Shown in pieces: positions 11,516 to 23,100 of a stretch of 64,000 nt of DNA. The notes beneath the pieces were generated by a model. That model searched no databases and was not told where the DNA came from. It saw nothing but the letters and a program-made list of their open reading frames with translations. Made by a program: the position numbers and the translations under genes. The DNA comes from Microcebus murinus (taxonomy: Eukaryota > Chordata > Mammalia > Primates > Cheirogaleidae), in assembly GCF_040939455.1 (NCBI RefSeq), contig NC_134117.1, positions 23,305,501 to 23,369,500 on the forward strand, written 5' to 3'. Every line of letters begins with the position of its first letter. The first letter of the stretch is position 1.

Positions 11516-12579
11516 GGCTGGGCGCGGGCTGCCTGGTGGTTCACTGGGGGACAGTCAGAACCGCGGGAAGGGCACCCTAAGGGAGAGGGGGACGCCAGGC
11601 TCTGTGGCAGGGGAAAGTAACTCGCTGCCCTTCGTTGTCAGCCAGGGACGAGGACACAGGCACGCTCCCACCCGTCTGCCCACGATCACTCGGCGGCGAC
11701 CATGTCTGTGGCCTGCGGGCCACCTACCACTGGCTCCTAGACAAAGTGGAGCTGTTGCTGCCCGAAAAATTGAGGCCGTTGTACAACCACCCAGCAGGTC
11801 CCAGACCAGTTTTTTTCTGGGCTCCAGTTATGAAATGGGGGTTGGTGTGTGCTAGATTGGCTGACATGGCCAGACCTGCAGAAAAACTCAGCACAGCTCA
11901 ATCTGCTGTTTTAATGGCTACAGGGTTTATTTGGTCAAGATATTCACTTGTAATTATTCCAAAAAATTGGAGTCTGTTTGCTGTTAATTTCTTTGTGGGG
12001 ACAGCAGGAGCCTCTCAGCTTTTTCGAATTTGGAGATATAACCAAGAACTAAAAGCTAAAGCAGGCCCGGCGCAGTGGCTCACGCCTATAATCCTAGCAC
12101 TTTGGGAGGCCGAGGCGGGCGAATTGCTCAAGGTCAGGAGTTCGAAAGCAGCCTGAGCGAGACCCTGTCTCTACCAAAAATAGAAATAAATTAATTTACT
12201 AACTAAAAATATATATCCAAAAAATTAGCCGGGCATGGTGGCGCATGCCTGTAGTCCCAGCTACTCGGGAGGCTGAGGCAGGAGGATCTCTGAGCCCCAG
12301 AGATTGAGGTTGCTGTGAGCCAGGCTGACGCCACGGCACTCACTCTAGCCTGGGCAACAAAGTGAGACTCTGTCTCAAAAATAAAAAAAAAATAAAAGCT
12401 AAAGCAAATAATTGAAAGAGTTCCTGATGTCCTGAACACTCTAGATGTGAGCATAACCACTGGAACCTAGTTTATTGTTTGATTCTAGATAAGGCAATGT
12501 TAACTGGGCTGACACTTAGAAGACACGAAAAAATCTGTGCCTGATTCAACAGTTAAATAAAGCCAACTTAAAAAAAAAT
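11516..12579 (+). pseudogene. MPC2P: Processed pseudogene of MPC2 (mitochondrial pyruvate carrier 2), split by an Alu
   Basis: The sequence from 11710 to 12063 encodes most of MPC2 without introns: GLRATYHWLLDKVELLLPEK through KLRPLYNHPAGPR, an FFWAP motif, SAVLMATGFIWSRYSLVII, and RIWRYNQELKAKA. A start codon at 11702 is out of frame with the body because about 13 bases of the N-terminal coding sequence are missing, so the native start cannot be used. A strepsirrhine Alu (12064-12393) interrupts the last codons. After it come the remaining 3' UTR, an AATAAA signal (12556-12561) and a poly(A) tract (about 12571-12578). The whole insertion is flanked by the direct repeat AACATTTATC. No introns, a poly(A) tail and a target-site duplication identify an L1-mediated retrocopy. 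There is no internal stop in the body before the Alu, but the frameshift and interruption make a functional carrier unlikely. Confidence 0.92.
12064..12393 (+). mobile_element. Alu SINE inserted in the MPC2 retrocopy
   Basis: Begins GGCCCGGCGCAGTGGCTCAC, has the strepsirrhine linker and an A-rich tail. It is flanked by a perfect 13-base duplication, AAAAGCTAAAGCA (12051-12063 and 12394-12406), which is the pseudogene's own sequence, so it inserted after the retrocopy formed. Confidence 0.95.
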
Positions 12580-12589
12580 AACATTTATC
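12580..12589. repeat. Target-site duplication, right copy
   Basis: Second AACATTTATC, immediately after the poly(A) of the MPC2 retrocopy. Confidence 0.85.
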
Positions 12590-12599
12590 TATTTACATA

Positions 12600-13800
12600 T
12601 GGAAACATATTTAAAAATCCATAAACTTACTGCCCCGATAACCTTTGTTAATCTTTTAAAAATAAAAGTCATATATACACATTGTTTAAAAAGCTAAACA
12701 GCACAGAAAGCTATAAAATGGAAAGAAAGTAAGTCTCCCCTCCTGACCACCCAATGGAAATAATTGTCCATATTTTTTGTGTATCTTTCTAGCAAAAAGG
12801 GTATGCACAATACCAAAGTTTTTGAATAGAGATATATATCCTTTTTTACTTAGAGGGATGATACTACACACAGTGTGCTGAACTGCCTGTTTAGCTTATC
12901 AGAATCTATTAGAAGTCTTCTCATATGACCACACATACATTTGCTTCATTCTTTTAATGGCTACATAGGTCTCATTTTATGGCTGGGCCATATTTTCTTT
13001 AAACAGTCCCCGGCTGATGAAATTTAGGTTGTTTCCAGTTTTGTTGCCATTAAAACAAAACCATAATGAACTCCCTTATTTGTTTTTCTTGGCTACTTCT
13101 GCAAATCTATCCATGGGGCAAATTCAGAGCTCTGTAATTACTAGGTCAAAAGGCATGTGTGTTTAAACTTTTTCTTTAAATGTGTTGCCAAACTGTCTTA
13201 CAAAAACCCTACCAATTTGTCCTCCAACCATTGTCTTATGAAAGTGGCCATTTCTCTAAGCCTCACCAACATTGGGTATTATCAATCTTTCAGTTTCTAA
13301 AAAAAAACATGGTAAGTGTAAAAAGGTGCTTGATTGTCTAGTTTCCTGTTTAATCATGAATGAGGATTAGAATCTTTGCAGGATTTTTGGCCATTTGTCT
13401 TTCATTTTCTGTGAATATGTGAGCATTCTTTACCCATTTTTCTATGGGATTGTTCATCTTTTGTATTAATTTCCATGCACCTTCTGCAAATTAAGGAAAA
13501 TAAGCCTTTTTGTGGCACATGTGTGGCAAATACCTTTTTTTCAGTTTGTTATTTTTGTTTTGCTTATTGGTATTTTTGTCCACAGAAGTTTCTAATTGGT
13601 ATGAGACCTACTTTGTCCATCTGTTCCTCCACAGCTGCTGAGATCTGTGCTCTATCCCTTAAGGCCTTCCCCAGGCTCTGATTAGGAACAAATTCGCCTA
13701 CATTTTCTTGTATAATTTGTATGATTTTAGTTTTAGTTTTTGTGTTTAAATCTTTGAACCAGGAAGGATTTACTTTGGTATAAAGAACGAGGTGGAGATT
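12600..13800 (-). mobile_element. LINE1-like 3' region, antisense
   Basis: About 1.2 kb of A/T-rich sequence reads like the reverse complement of an old mammalian L1 3' half, with phrases such as 'GGTTGTTTCCAGTTTTGTTG', 'ATTACTAGGTCAAAAGGCAT' and 'ACCCATTTTTCTATGGGATT'. No intact ORF2 remains. An Alu follows at 13820. Confidence 0.65.
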
Positions 13801-13819
13801 CCGTTTAAGTTGTCCCCAA

Positions 13820-14161
13820 GGCCGGGCACGGTGGCTCACGCCTGTAATCCTAGCTCTCTGGGAGGCCGAGGCGGGCGGATTGCTCGAGGTCAGGAGTTCA
13901 AAACCAGCCTGAGCAAGAGCGAGACCCCGTCTCTACTATAAATAGAAAGAAATTAATTGGCCAACTGATACATATATATAAAAAATTAGCCGGGCATGGT
14001 GGCACATGCCTGTAGTCCCAGCTACTCGGGAGGCTGAGACAGGAGGATCGCTTGAGCCCAGGAGTTTGAGGGTGCTGTGAGCTAGGCATGATGCCATGGC
14101 ACTCACTCTAGCCTGGACAACAAAGCGAGACTCTGTCTCAAAAAAAAAAAAAAAAAAAAAA
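13820..14161 (+). mobile_element. Alu SINE, strepsirrhine type
   Basis: Full-length with lemur linker and a pure poly(A) tail. It is flanked by a perfect 13-base duplication AAGTTGTCCCCAA (13807-13819 and 14162-14174), which indicates a relatively recent insertion. Confidence 0.95.
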
Positions 14162-14569
14162 AAGTTGTCCCCAAATGGTCATTATCCAGTTGTTCCAGTG
14201 CCATTTGTTAGACAGTCCGCATTCCATTTTCATCCTCTCTCCAGTCCCTTAGGGGGCCACATGGCTCTGCATAGTCACCGAGTGGAGCACACGCAAGGGC
14301 CACGTTGCTCTTCCCAGGTCTGGCGGGATCCCACGCAGGCCTCTGCTCTCAGGGAAGGACAGAACGAGGCCACCCAGAGACAGAGACAGACAGAGAGGGC
14401 ACCGCTGCTCTGCCAGACACACAGGAACAGTAGGCTCCCAGTCCTGGAGAAAAGTGGGACGCGATCCGATGCCTTCCCTTTGAAGGAAAAAGAAGAGAAA
14501 GAGAAATCTCAGGAGAGACGGTACTCACAATACACAAAGTAGTAACACAACCGCACCCATATTTCTGAA

Positions 14570-14690
14570 AACACACACACTACGTGCACACACACCTCAT
14601 GCACACCAAATATGTATATACATGCACACCACACACATGCATGCATCTGTACACACATGCACGCATAGGTACACACATACATACCCCCAC
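14570..14690. repeat. CA-rich low-complexity tract
   Basis: Repeated ACACAC, GCACACAC and CATGCACAC words with interruptions; a decayed (CA)n microsatellite. Confidence 0.65.
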
Positions 14691-14908
14691 TCACATATCA
14701 GATGCAGTGAGTTTCTCCAGGAAGGGGCATCCAGTCCCAAAGAACCCTCTTAAGAACAGAAACTCCAACTATGGTAAAGCCAATGTTTCTCAAATAATAT
14801 CCAGACTCCCTTTAAAAGAAAAAAAAAGTCTGGAAGACCCCCCAAGAGTATATCCGCAAGACTTTTTTTTTTTTTTTATCTGCAAGACTTTAATTAGAAA
14901 AACAAACA

Positions 14909-15228
14909 GGCTAGGCATGGTGGCTTGAGCCTGTAATCTTAGCACTCTGGGAGGCCAAGGCGGGAGGATTGCTTAAGGTCAGGAGTTCAAGACCAGGCCT
15001 GTGCAAGAAGATCCCATCTCTACTAAAAATAGAAAAATTAGCCAGGTGTGGTGGTGTGTACCTGTAGTCCCAGCTACTCGGGAGGCTGAGGCAGGAGGAT
15101 CACTTGAGCCCAGGAGTTAGAGGTTGCAATGAGCTTTGATGACACCACTGCACTCTACTTGGGGGCAACAGAGGCAGACACTGTCTCAAAAAAAATAATT
15201 TAATTTAATTTAAAAAAAGCAAAAAAAG
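14909..15228 (+). mobile_element. Alu SINE
   Basis: Begins AGGCTAGGCATGGTGGCTTG and has two arms joined by a short linker (CTACTAAAAATAGAAAAATT), without the longer lemur insertion; a TTTAATTTAATT-rich tail follows. Confidence 0.88.
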
Positions 15229-15326
15229 AAACCAAAGACTTATTCTATAAAGACCATCCAATTGCAAATTAACACGTTTACAACTTGCTTGAAAAAAAAT
15301 ATTTAAGTAATTTAAAAGGATGTGTG

Positions 15327-15685
<359 letters not shown>

Positions 15686-15991
15686 AAAAGGATGTGTGAA
15701 TTTTAAAAATTCTCCCAGAATTAAAAGACCCTAAGAAACATAATAGCTTCAGACCCTGGATCAGGGGAGGGGATTGACAAAGCCTGGTTTCAGGCATATC
15801 ATGCAGCAAATCTGCAATTTAATATTTAATATCTTCCCATGCACATGAAGTAAAACAAGTCTTTCTCCTCCTGTTCTTTTCTCTCGTTCTCCCTCTCCTA
15901 GCAGCAGGCTAGGCTCCAGGCTACAAAATGTGATTCCCTTTTCACCTCGCCAGTTTATCTCTTTGAGTTTTTCTGATTAAAAAATTTTATG

Positions 15992-16320
<329 letters not shown>

Positions 16321-16452
16321 ATTATGGTTTTTATTACAAAATTTAAAAAATCATTATTATAAAAGTAGACAATTCAAAACTATAGATTTTTTTTTTTTAA
16401 TTCAAAGCCATCCCCTCACCCTGAGAGATAATACCCTTTAAGGTGTATAGCA

Positions 16453-16866
<414 letters not shown>

Positions 16867-18510
16867 TCAACAGCCCAGTGGGTGATAAAGGCTGAGAGGC
16901 ACAGAAGGAGGACTCCAGCTTCCTTCCTGGCTGTGTCCCACCAGGCAGGACACCAGCCTCTCTGGGACTGCACCACACTCGTAAATGTGGTGGTGACTGT
17001 CCTCCACGACATCGGGAGACTGGGAGAACGAACTGGCAGTGAGGGGTTTCTTACCTCCTGCCCTCCCCTCAGAATCAGACTGGCATGGCCTTGATGGCTC
17101 CCCCCCACCCCCATCCCTCCCATAGGTCATCCTGTCTCCTAGGACCCAGACTAACATACAAATTCTGTACAATAAAAATAAGAAGTAAGGCCCAGGTTTC
17201 TGTCTGTTGCTATGTATAAAAAGTCTAGACTACACAGATAGTCATGAAATTTGCAGGACGTATTTAGGGTGGTCTGGCTTAAAGCACAGGCTAAGTGCCC
17301 CACACAAAATTCATTTTGCAGGTCCCAGCGGCCCCTCAAAGAGCTGAGCTGTAACCCTTCAGAGGGCTGGCACACAAGTGTCTGGAGAAGGAGAGGCAGT
17401 TTCAAAACGTGCCCCAAATCAAGAGTCACCTGGGCAGGTATGGGGGTAGCACTCTAGTCGCCTGTCCCAGAGGCGGCCCTGTGCTCGGGGGGGGGGACAG
17501 CGGCACCCAGTCGTTCATTCATGGCGGTTAGCGCTTGTCCCAAGGAGCAGCAGGCAGGCCGGCCACGCTGCCCACGCTGGCCCTGGCACGAGTCCGGAAG
17601 GTCACACACAGCCACGGGTCACAGACAGGCAGGCTCTGCGGGCAGGGTGAGGAAAAAAGGTCCGTGGTCTCTATTTTTAGGTTTTCCACAATGGTGTGCT
17701 TAATTGGGAAAAACCAAAGATATTTTCATCGTGTAAAAGCTGTTGGAGAGTGGGAGGGAAGGTCAGTGCAGCTGCAGCAGGCGGGATGGGCTAACGTGGA
17801 GGACGAGAGGGAGTCAGAGGGACGCCTACCTCATGCGCTCCAGGGGGCTGGAGGGAAGTTGTGTCCGTGACCGTGAGGACTCGGGACCTGAGCAAAGGAT
17901 GGCAGTGCTGATGCATGAGTTTAACTAAGGACATTACATGGAACTGCCATTCCAGGCTGCCAACGGGTCCAGGCTGGATGGAGCAGGGGTCAGCAGGGTC
18001 AAAGCCACCCTGGCCTCTGAGGTTTCCTTGTCTCAGGGGTGGCCCTGGGCTAGGACTGAGCAAGCTGGAAAGACGAAGATGGAGGAAGAGCTGGAGCAGC
18101 TGGGGTCCAGGGTGCTTCGTCCAGCCCAGCCCATCCTCCGGGCCCAAGCTGATTTGTGACCTCAGGAACAGACCCAGGGACTTCTGTGGCTGCCTCCACT
18201 CCCTCCCCAGGCAGGGCTGCTGACATCAGGACAGGGCCAGTCATAGGGTGGGAAGCAGGCGGGGAGGAAGGAGAGACAGGCAGAAAGAGGCAGCAACACA
18301 GAGAAAGGTACAAAGACAGGGAGAGAGCCCGAGACAGGCTCAGAAACACAAACTGAGGGGCAGAGAGAGGCAAAGGGAGACAGAGACAGAGAAATGAGAG
18401 GCAGACCTACTGCCCACTCATTTGTTTACTGGGAGCAGACAGGGAAGTAGGTACAGGTGGATACAGGCAGAAAGAGGACAGACCTAGAGATGTTTTATAG
18501 GAAGGGGCCC

Positions 18511-18675
18511 AGCTGGGTGCAGTGGCTCACACCTGTAATCCCAGTAACTCAGGAGGCTGGGGCAGGAGGATCACTTGAGGCCAGGGGTTCAGGGCTGCAG
18601 TGGGCTATGATCAAGCCGCTCACTGCCCTCCAGCCTGGGCAACAGAGCAAGACTCTAAAAAATAAGTAAATAAAA
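18511..18675 (+). mobile_element. Alu-derived monomer (FLAM/FRAM-like)
   Basis: Only about 165 bp: an Alu head, CAGCTGGGTGCAGTGGCTCA, joined to a right-arm end, CCAGCCTGGGCAACAGAGCA, then an AAAATAAGTAAATAAAAT tail. Both flanks contain a GGGGCCCA-type repeat. Confidence 0.75.
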
Positions 18676-19835
18676 TAAGGGGGGCCCAAATATCAACATG
18701 ATGAAGGACAAACATTTGCTGTCACTTCCTGTGTGCTTAGCACCGCACTGGATGCTGCAGAAAACAAAGAGGTGCAGGTGAGGTCCCTGTTCTTGCCAGG
18801 CACTACCTAGTTGGGAGATCCAGCCCCACACTTGGGAAAGACTAGCAACAGGCTGAGCAGCCTTTCCCAGGTCCGGATGAGGGCAGGCGCTCCTGCGAGC
18901 TGAGGTCCCTGCGTGGCTTGGTGGAGGAGCTGCATTTGATCTGCCTCTTGGGGAGGGAGGATAAGGGTTTTCCAGTGGGGAAGATGGTATCAGCGAAGGT
19001 GTGGAGGCAGTAAGACATGTCTGGGTACAGTTAGGAGGGCCTTGAATGCCAAGCTCAGGTGGCCGTGGGAGCCCCAGCCATGCCTGAGCAGAGGAGTGAG
19101 GCAGGGGAAGCTGTGCTTTAGGCAGGCCTGGAGGGCATCAGAATAAGGTGGAGGAGGCTCCCCAACCCTCCAGCCCCACTCTTGACACCCCTGACCTGCG
19201 GTGTGCTCTCCTTGGAAGGCCTCCCCATCATAGGAAACACTAAAACACAGTTGAAGACCCTTCTCCTGGGTCTCCTCCTCCGGATGCCTTCAGGCAGGGA
19301 CAGGTGCCCCTCTGCTCCCCGAGCCTGAGAGCCGACAGGAAATCCCCCTTGGCTCAGCTGAGTCGAGTCATGGTTTTGACCAAGATCAGAAAATACACTT
19401 GGCCCCATCAGCATCTCTGCCTTACCACACCCAGAATTTGCCTGTCCCCAGCAGGAAGCCCCACCAGCTGTGTGGCCTGAGCGTCCAGGCCCTGAGAGAG
19501 GAGGAATGGGCCAGGAAGGGGGGTGACAGGGCAGGGCCCATTTGCTTAGAGGTGAGGTGCTTTGGGCTGGCTGGTCATGGAGGTGACTCACTCCCCAAAG
19601 GAGGGAGTGGCACAGGGGACAGTAGGGCTGGGCAGGGGAGCCGTGACAGGGAGAGCCTGCCTCTGTCCTCAGTCCTTGGCTGGACCTCAGGAGACCAGGC
19701 TGGGCTGGAGGCTGCTTCCTCTTTGTCCCCTCAGGCCCTTGGAGGAGGAGGAGAGAGAACCTCTTGCAGAACCCAGGCTCGTCCCCAGTGCTCAGGGTCC
19801 CGCCCGACGGCTGTCCCCCAGGCCCAGCCAGAGCC

Positions 19836-20122
19836 ATGGATAAATTTCGCATGCTCTTCCAGCACTTCCAGTCCAGCTCAGAGTCGGTGATGAATGGCAT
19901 CTGCCTGCTGCTGGCCGCGGTCACCATCAAGCTGTACTCGTCCTTTGACTTCAACTGCCCCTGCCTGGCACGCTACAACGCCATCTACGGCCTGGGCCTG
20001 CTGCTGGCGCCCCCACTCGCCCTGTTCCTCTGCGGCCTCCTTGCCAACCGGCAGTCCGTGGTGATGGTCGAGGAGTGGCGCCGGCCCTCGGGGCACCGGA
20101 GGAAGGACCCTGGCATAATCAG
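19836..20122 (+). CDS. CALHM3: CALHM3 coding exon 1
   Basis: Encodes residues 1-95 plus two bases of Arg96: the N-terminal helix, first two membrane segments and the NCPC motif. It ends ...GGCATAATCAG before donor GTGCAG. Confidence 0.95.
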
Positions 20123-23100
20123 GTGCAGTCCCATGCCACTCGGTGACCCATGGCTTTGCCGGGGCTTCCCCACCCCACAGGCACTGCCAGGTGCACCCCC
20201 AAGGCCCAATACTGTGGAGGGCTCCCCCCACCACAGGCACTTCCAGGCATGCTCCCATCTTTCCCCAGCTAGGAACCGCCAGCTCACAGACACCTATTGC
20301 CAGTTTCCACTTTGGAAACATTTATGTCTGGTCCTACCATTTGCCACCTCTCTGTGGCCAGTGCTGTGAACACAGGACTGATCCGGGATTCCCAAGGATT
20401 CCCAAGGCCACTGTAGGAAGGAAGGGAAAACTTCTGTGTCCTCTGAAGGTTTGCGAAAATCAACTGACAAAAGGCAGATTAACAGGAGAAAAGGCATTCC
20501 CATTCATTTGAGCATAGTTTTACATGACACAGGAGCCTTCAGAATGAAGCTCCAAGATACAGGACAGGGGAAACTATCCATTGTCATGCTTAGGTCCAAC
20601 AAAGTGTGGACAGCCATGTAGAAATATGACTGGACAGGCCGGGCGCAGTGGCTCACGCCTGTAATCCTAGCACTCTGGGAGGTTGAGGCGAGTGGATCGC
20701 TCAGGGTCAGGAGTTCGAAAAACCAGCCTGGGCAAGAGCAAGACCCCATCTCTACTAAAAATAGAAACAAATTAATTGGCCAACTAAAAATATATAGAAA
20801 AAATTAGCCGGGCATGGTGGCGCAAGCCTGTAGTCCCAGCTACTCAGGAGGCTGAAGAAGCAGGATTGCTTGAGCCCAGGAGTTTAAGGTTGCTGTGAGC
20901 TAGGCTGATGCCACGGCACTCTAGCCCAGGCAACAAAGCAAGACTTTGTCTCAAAAAAAGAAAAAAGAAATATGATTGAACAAAAGGGTATGAGCTGATG
21001 CTAATAGGCTGAGTAGGGACACCAAGCAAGGCTGTCTAGATTCTTCTCAGCCTCTGTGCAGGATTCCTTCCTTCTGGGTGTGGGGCAGGACCCTTACTGG
21101 AATGGGGGCGTCCTATGACCTACAGTCAAGCAAGGTAGGTCAGATCATTTCTTTACGGCCAGTTTTTAGACAGAAAGTCAAGGGGGCTGTTAGAGTATTA
21201 TTTTTAGGTTTTCTGGCTGTCTTGGGGGAAAAGATTCTGGTTTCTGTTCTAGTTTCTATGGCTAGCCTTGGGGGAAGATGAGGGGCCAGAGACAGGAGGT
21301 CAGGAGATGGCCAGAGAAAAACTTGCTTCTGAATGTGCTTCTGAGACCTTCCCTTTGGGGTGTCATTTTCTGAGCCCCAACATCACATTTGCCATGCTGG
21401 CCGTGGATTATAACTCACCGCACACATGCGGGCCCATCCCACGACATGCACAGCAGCTTTTCACATGTGGTAAGAAGCAACGATTTGCTTAAAGGCTACA
21501 TCTCTTTTGTGAGCTCCCCGAGGGCAAGGGCCTGACCTGGTGCACTGTGTCCTCAGAGCCTGGCACTGGCTGGTGCCGTGTAGCAGAGTCAGCTGGTGGG
21601 ATGTAGCGAAGCGCAGAGCCCCCGGCCGGCTGCACACCAAACCAGGGCTGCGCTCTGTGCTAGCGCTCTGAGTGAGTGCATGGCGTCTCTGGCTTCTCAC
21701 TTGGGCCCTGAGTCTGTTCCTTCGTCCTCAGGGCCCTGAGGCACCTGAGGCACAGAGAAGTTGGGTAGCTAGACCAAGCTCCCACAGCTAGGCAGTGGCA
21801 CTGCTCAGATTCAAACACAGACCGACTCCACGGCCCAAGCTGAACGGCTGCCGTTGGTGTTTTGGAAAAAATATCTAAGTGTGAGCTGTGGCAGGAGTGG
21901 TTTGATGGACGTTAGCTCACTCACCATCTCCTCTCCCCTACTCCCTGACACGGATGGCTGAGATGTTCTCAGACACATCTAACGTGACTCCATAATAAGT
22001 CTCCAATTCCACCTTCTAATAACATTGCCCTCCAAAGAAAACACTGGCGTGACCACTGCCTGTGACATATTTATAATGCCCCCTGGGTGGGTCACGTACG
22101 CACACACTATTCTATGTTTTGTGTACAATCCGAGTTAGAGCCAGCATCTGCATCCTGTGCACAGCAGCCTGCTTCAACTTCTCGGGGATGACACACTCCC
22201 TGTGACTCAGCCTCGAGGCGGGTCTCACGCCTGTGCTCGTTGCCTTTCCTCTGGGGTCCGGTGCGAGCAGCTCCACTGGGCTCCTGCTCTGCGGCCAGCA
22301 CCCAGCCCAGGTCACCAGCGGGGCAGAGTGAGTCAGGAAAGGCGCCTGAGGCCAGTCAGAGGGGGGCTCTGGGGATGCCCATGGCAGGGGCGACGATTGA
22401 GGTGCTGCCCTTGGGAGCATTTTTGGGTAGGGCTGTCTTAGCGTAGGCTCCTCCAAGAAGCAGGCTCTGGAAAGAATGTGATATGAGTGGGCAACTGGGT
22501 TCACTCCTGGGGACCCTCTAAGAGGGTGTGTAGGCCACACCTAAAGCGGTCTAGGAAGCTGGTGTTTAGCCACTGTGCCTGTCCCTCTTGGGCTGAAGTT
22601 GATTTGGGGGTTAACTTTTCAGGCTTCCAGCCTAACCCTCTCAGGAGCTGAGAATCCTCCAGAGCCCTGGGGCAGAACAAGGCAGGTGCTTGAGGTAGGA
22701 GGCCCTCAGGCCCGCCACATGACTAAAACTATCCCCAAAGCCACAGATGCGCCTGGCACAGGCAGGGCACCTGTGGTGCCTGCTACAAGGCCTAGAGCAG
22801 GAGGGATACCAACTCCTCAGTGTTCCAATCCTGGGATGCCAGGGGCCCCAGCCCTCCTCCTCCCTGCCCTCTGTTGCTGAGACCTCCATACTGGAAGCTG
22901 CAGCTTGATGCAACCACCACCCCCGTAGAATTTCCCAGCCCTCCTGGGAAGTCCATCCTTGCACCTCCCCTGTACCTTTCCTGCTGCAGCTGAATTCCAA
23001 TGTCCCTTTATGACCCCTCTTTCCTCTGCTCCCAGGTACATGTGCTTCTCTGTGCTGCAGAGGGCACTGGCCGCCCCCCTGGTCTGGATCCTGCTGGCCC

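Larger units (their letters stand above)
20123..23035 (+). other. CALHM3: CALHM3 intron 1
   Basis: GT-AG intron of 2.9 kb, phase 2. It contains an LTR-like element (about 20385-21382) with an Alu inside it (20637-20966) and otherwise unannotated GC-moderate sequence; a MIR-like piece lies near 21720-21850. CALHM1 and CALHM2 have no intron at this codon. Confidence 0.85.

Noticed and set aside
11635..12156. Open frame reading MPC2 as a possible functional gene
   Set aside because: The N-terminus upstream of GLRATYH is not MPC2 protein, the native ATG is out of frame, and the end runs into an Alu. The target-site duplication and poly(A) show a retrocopy.
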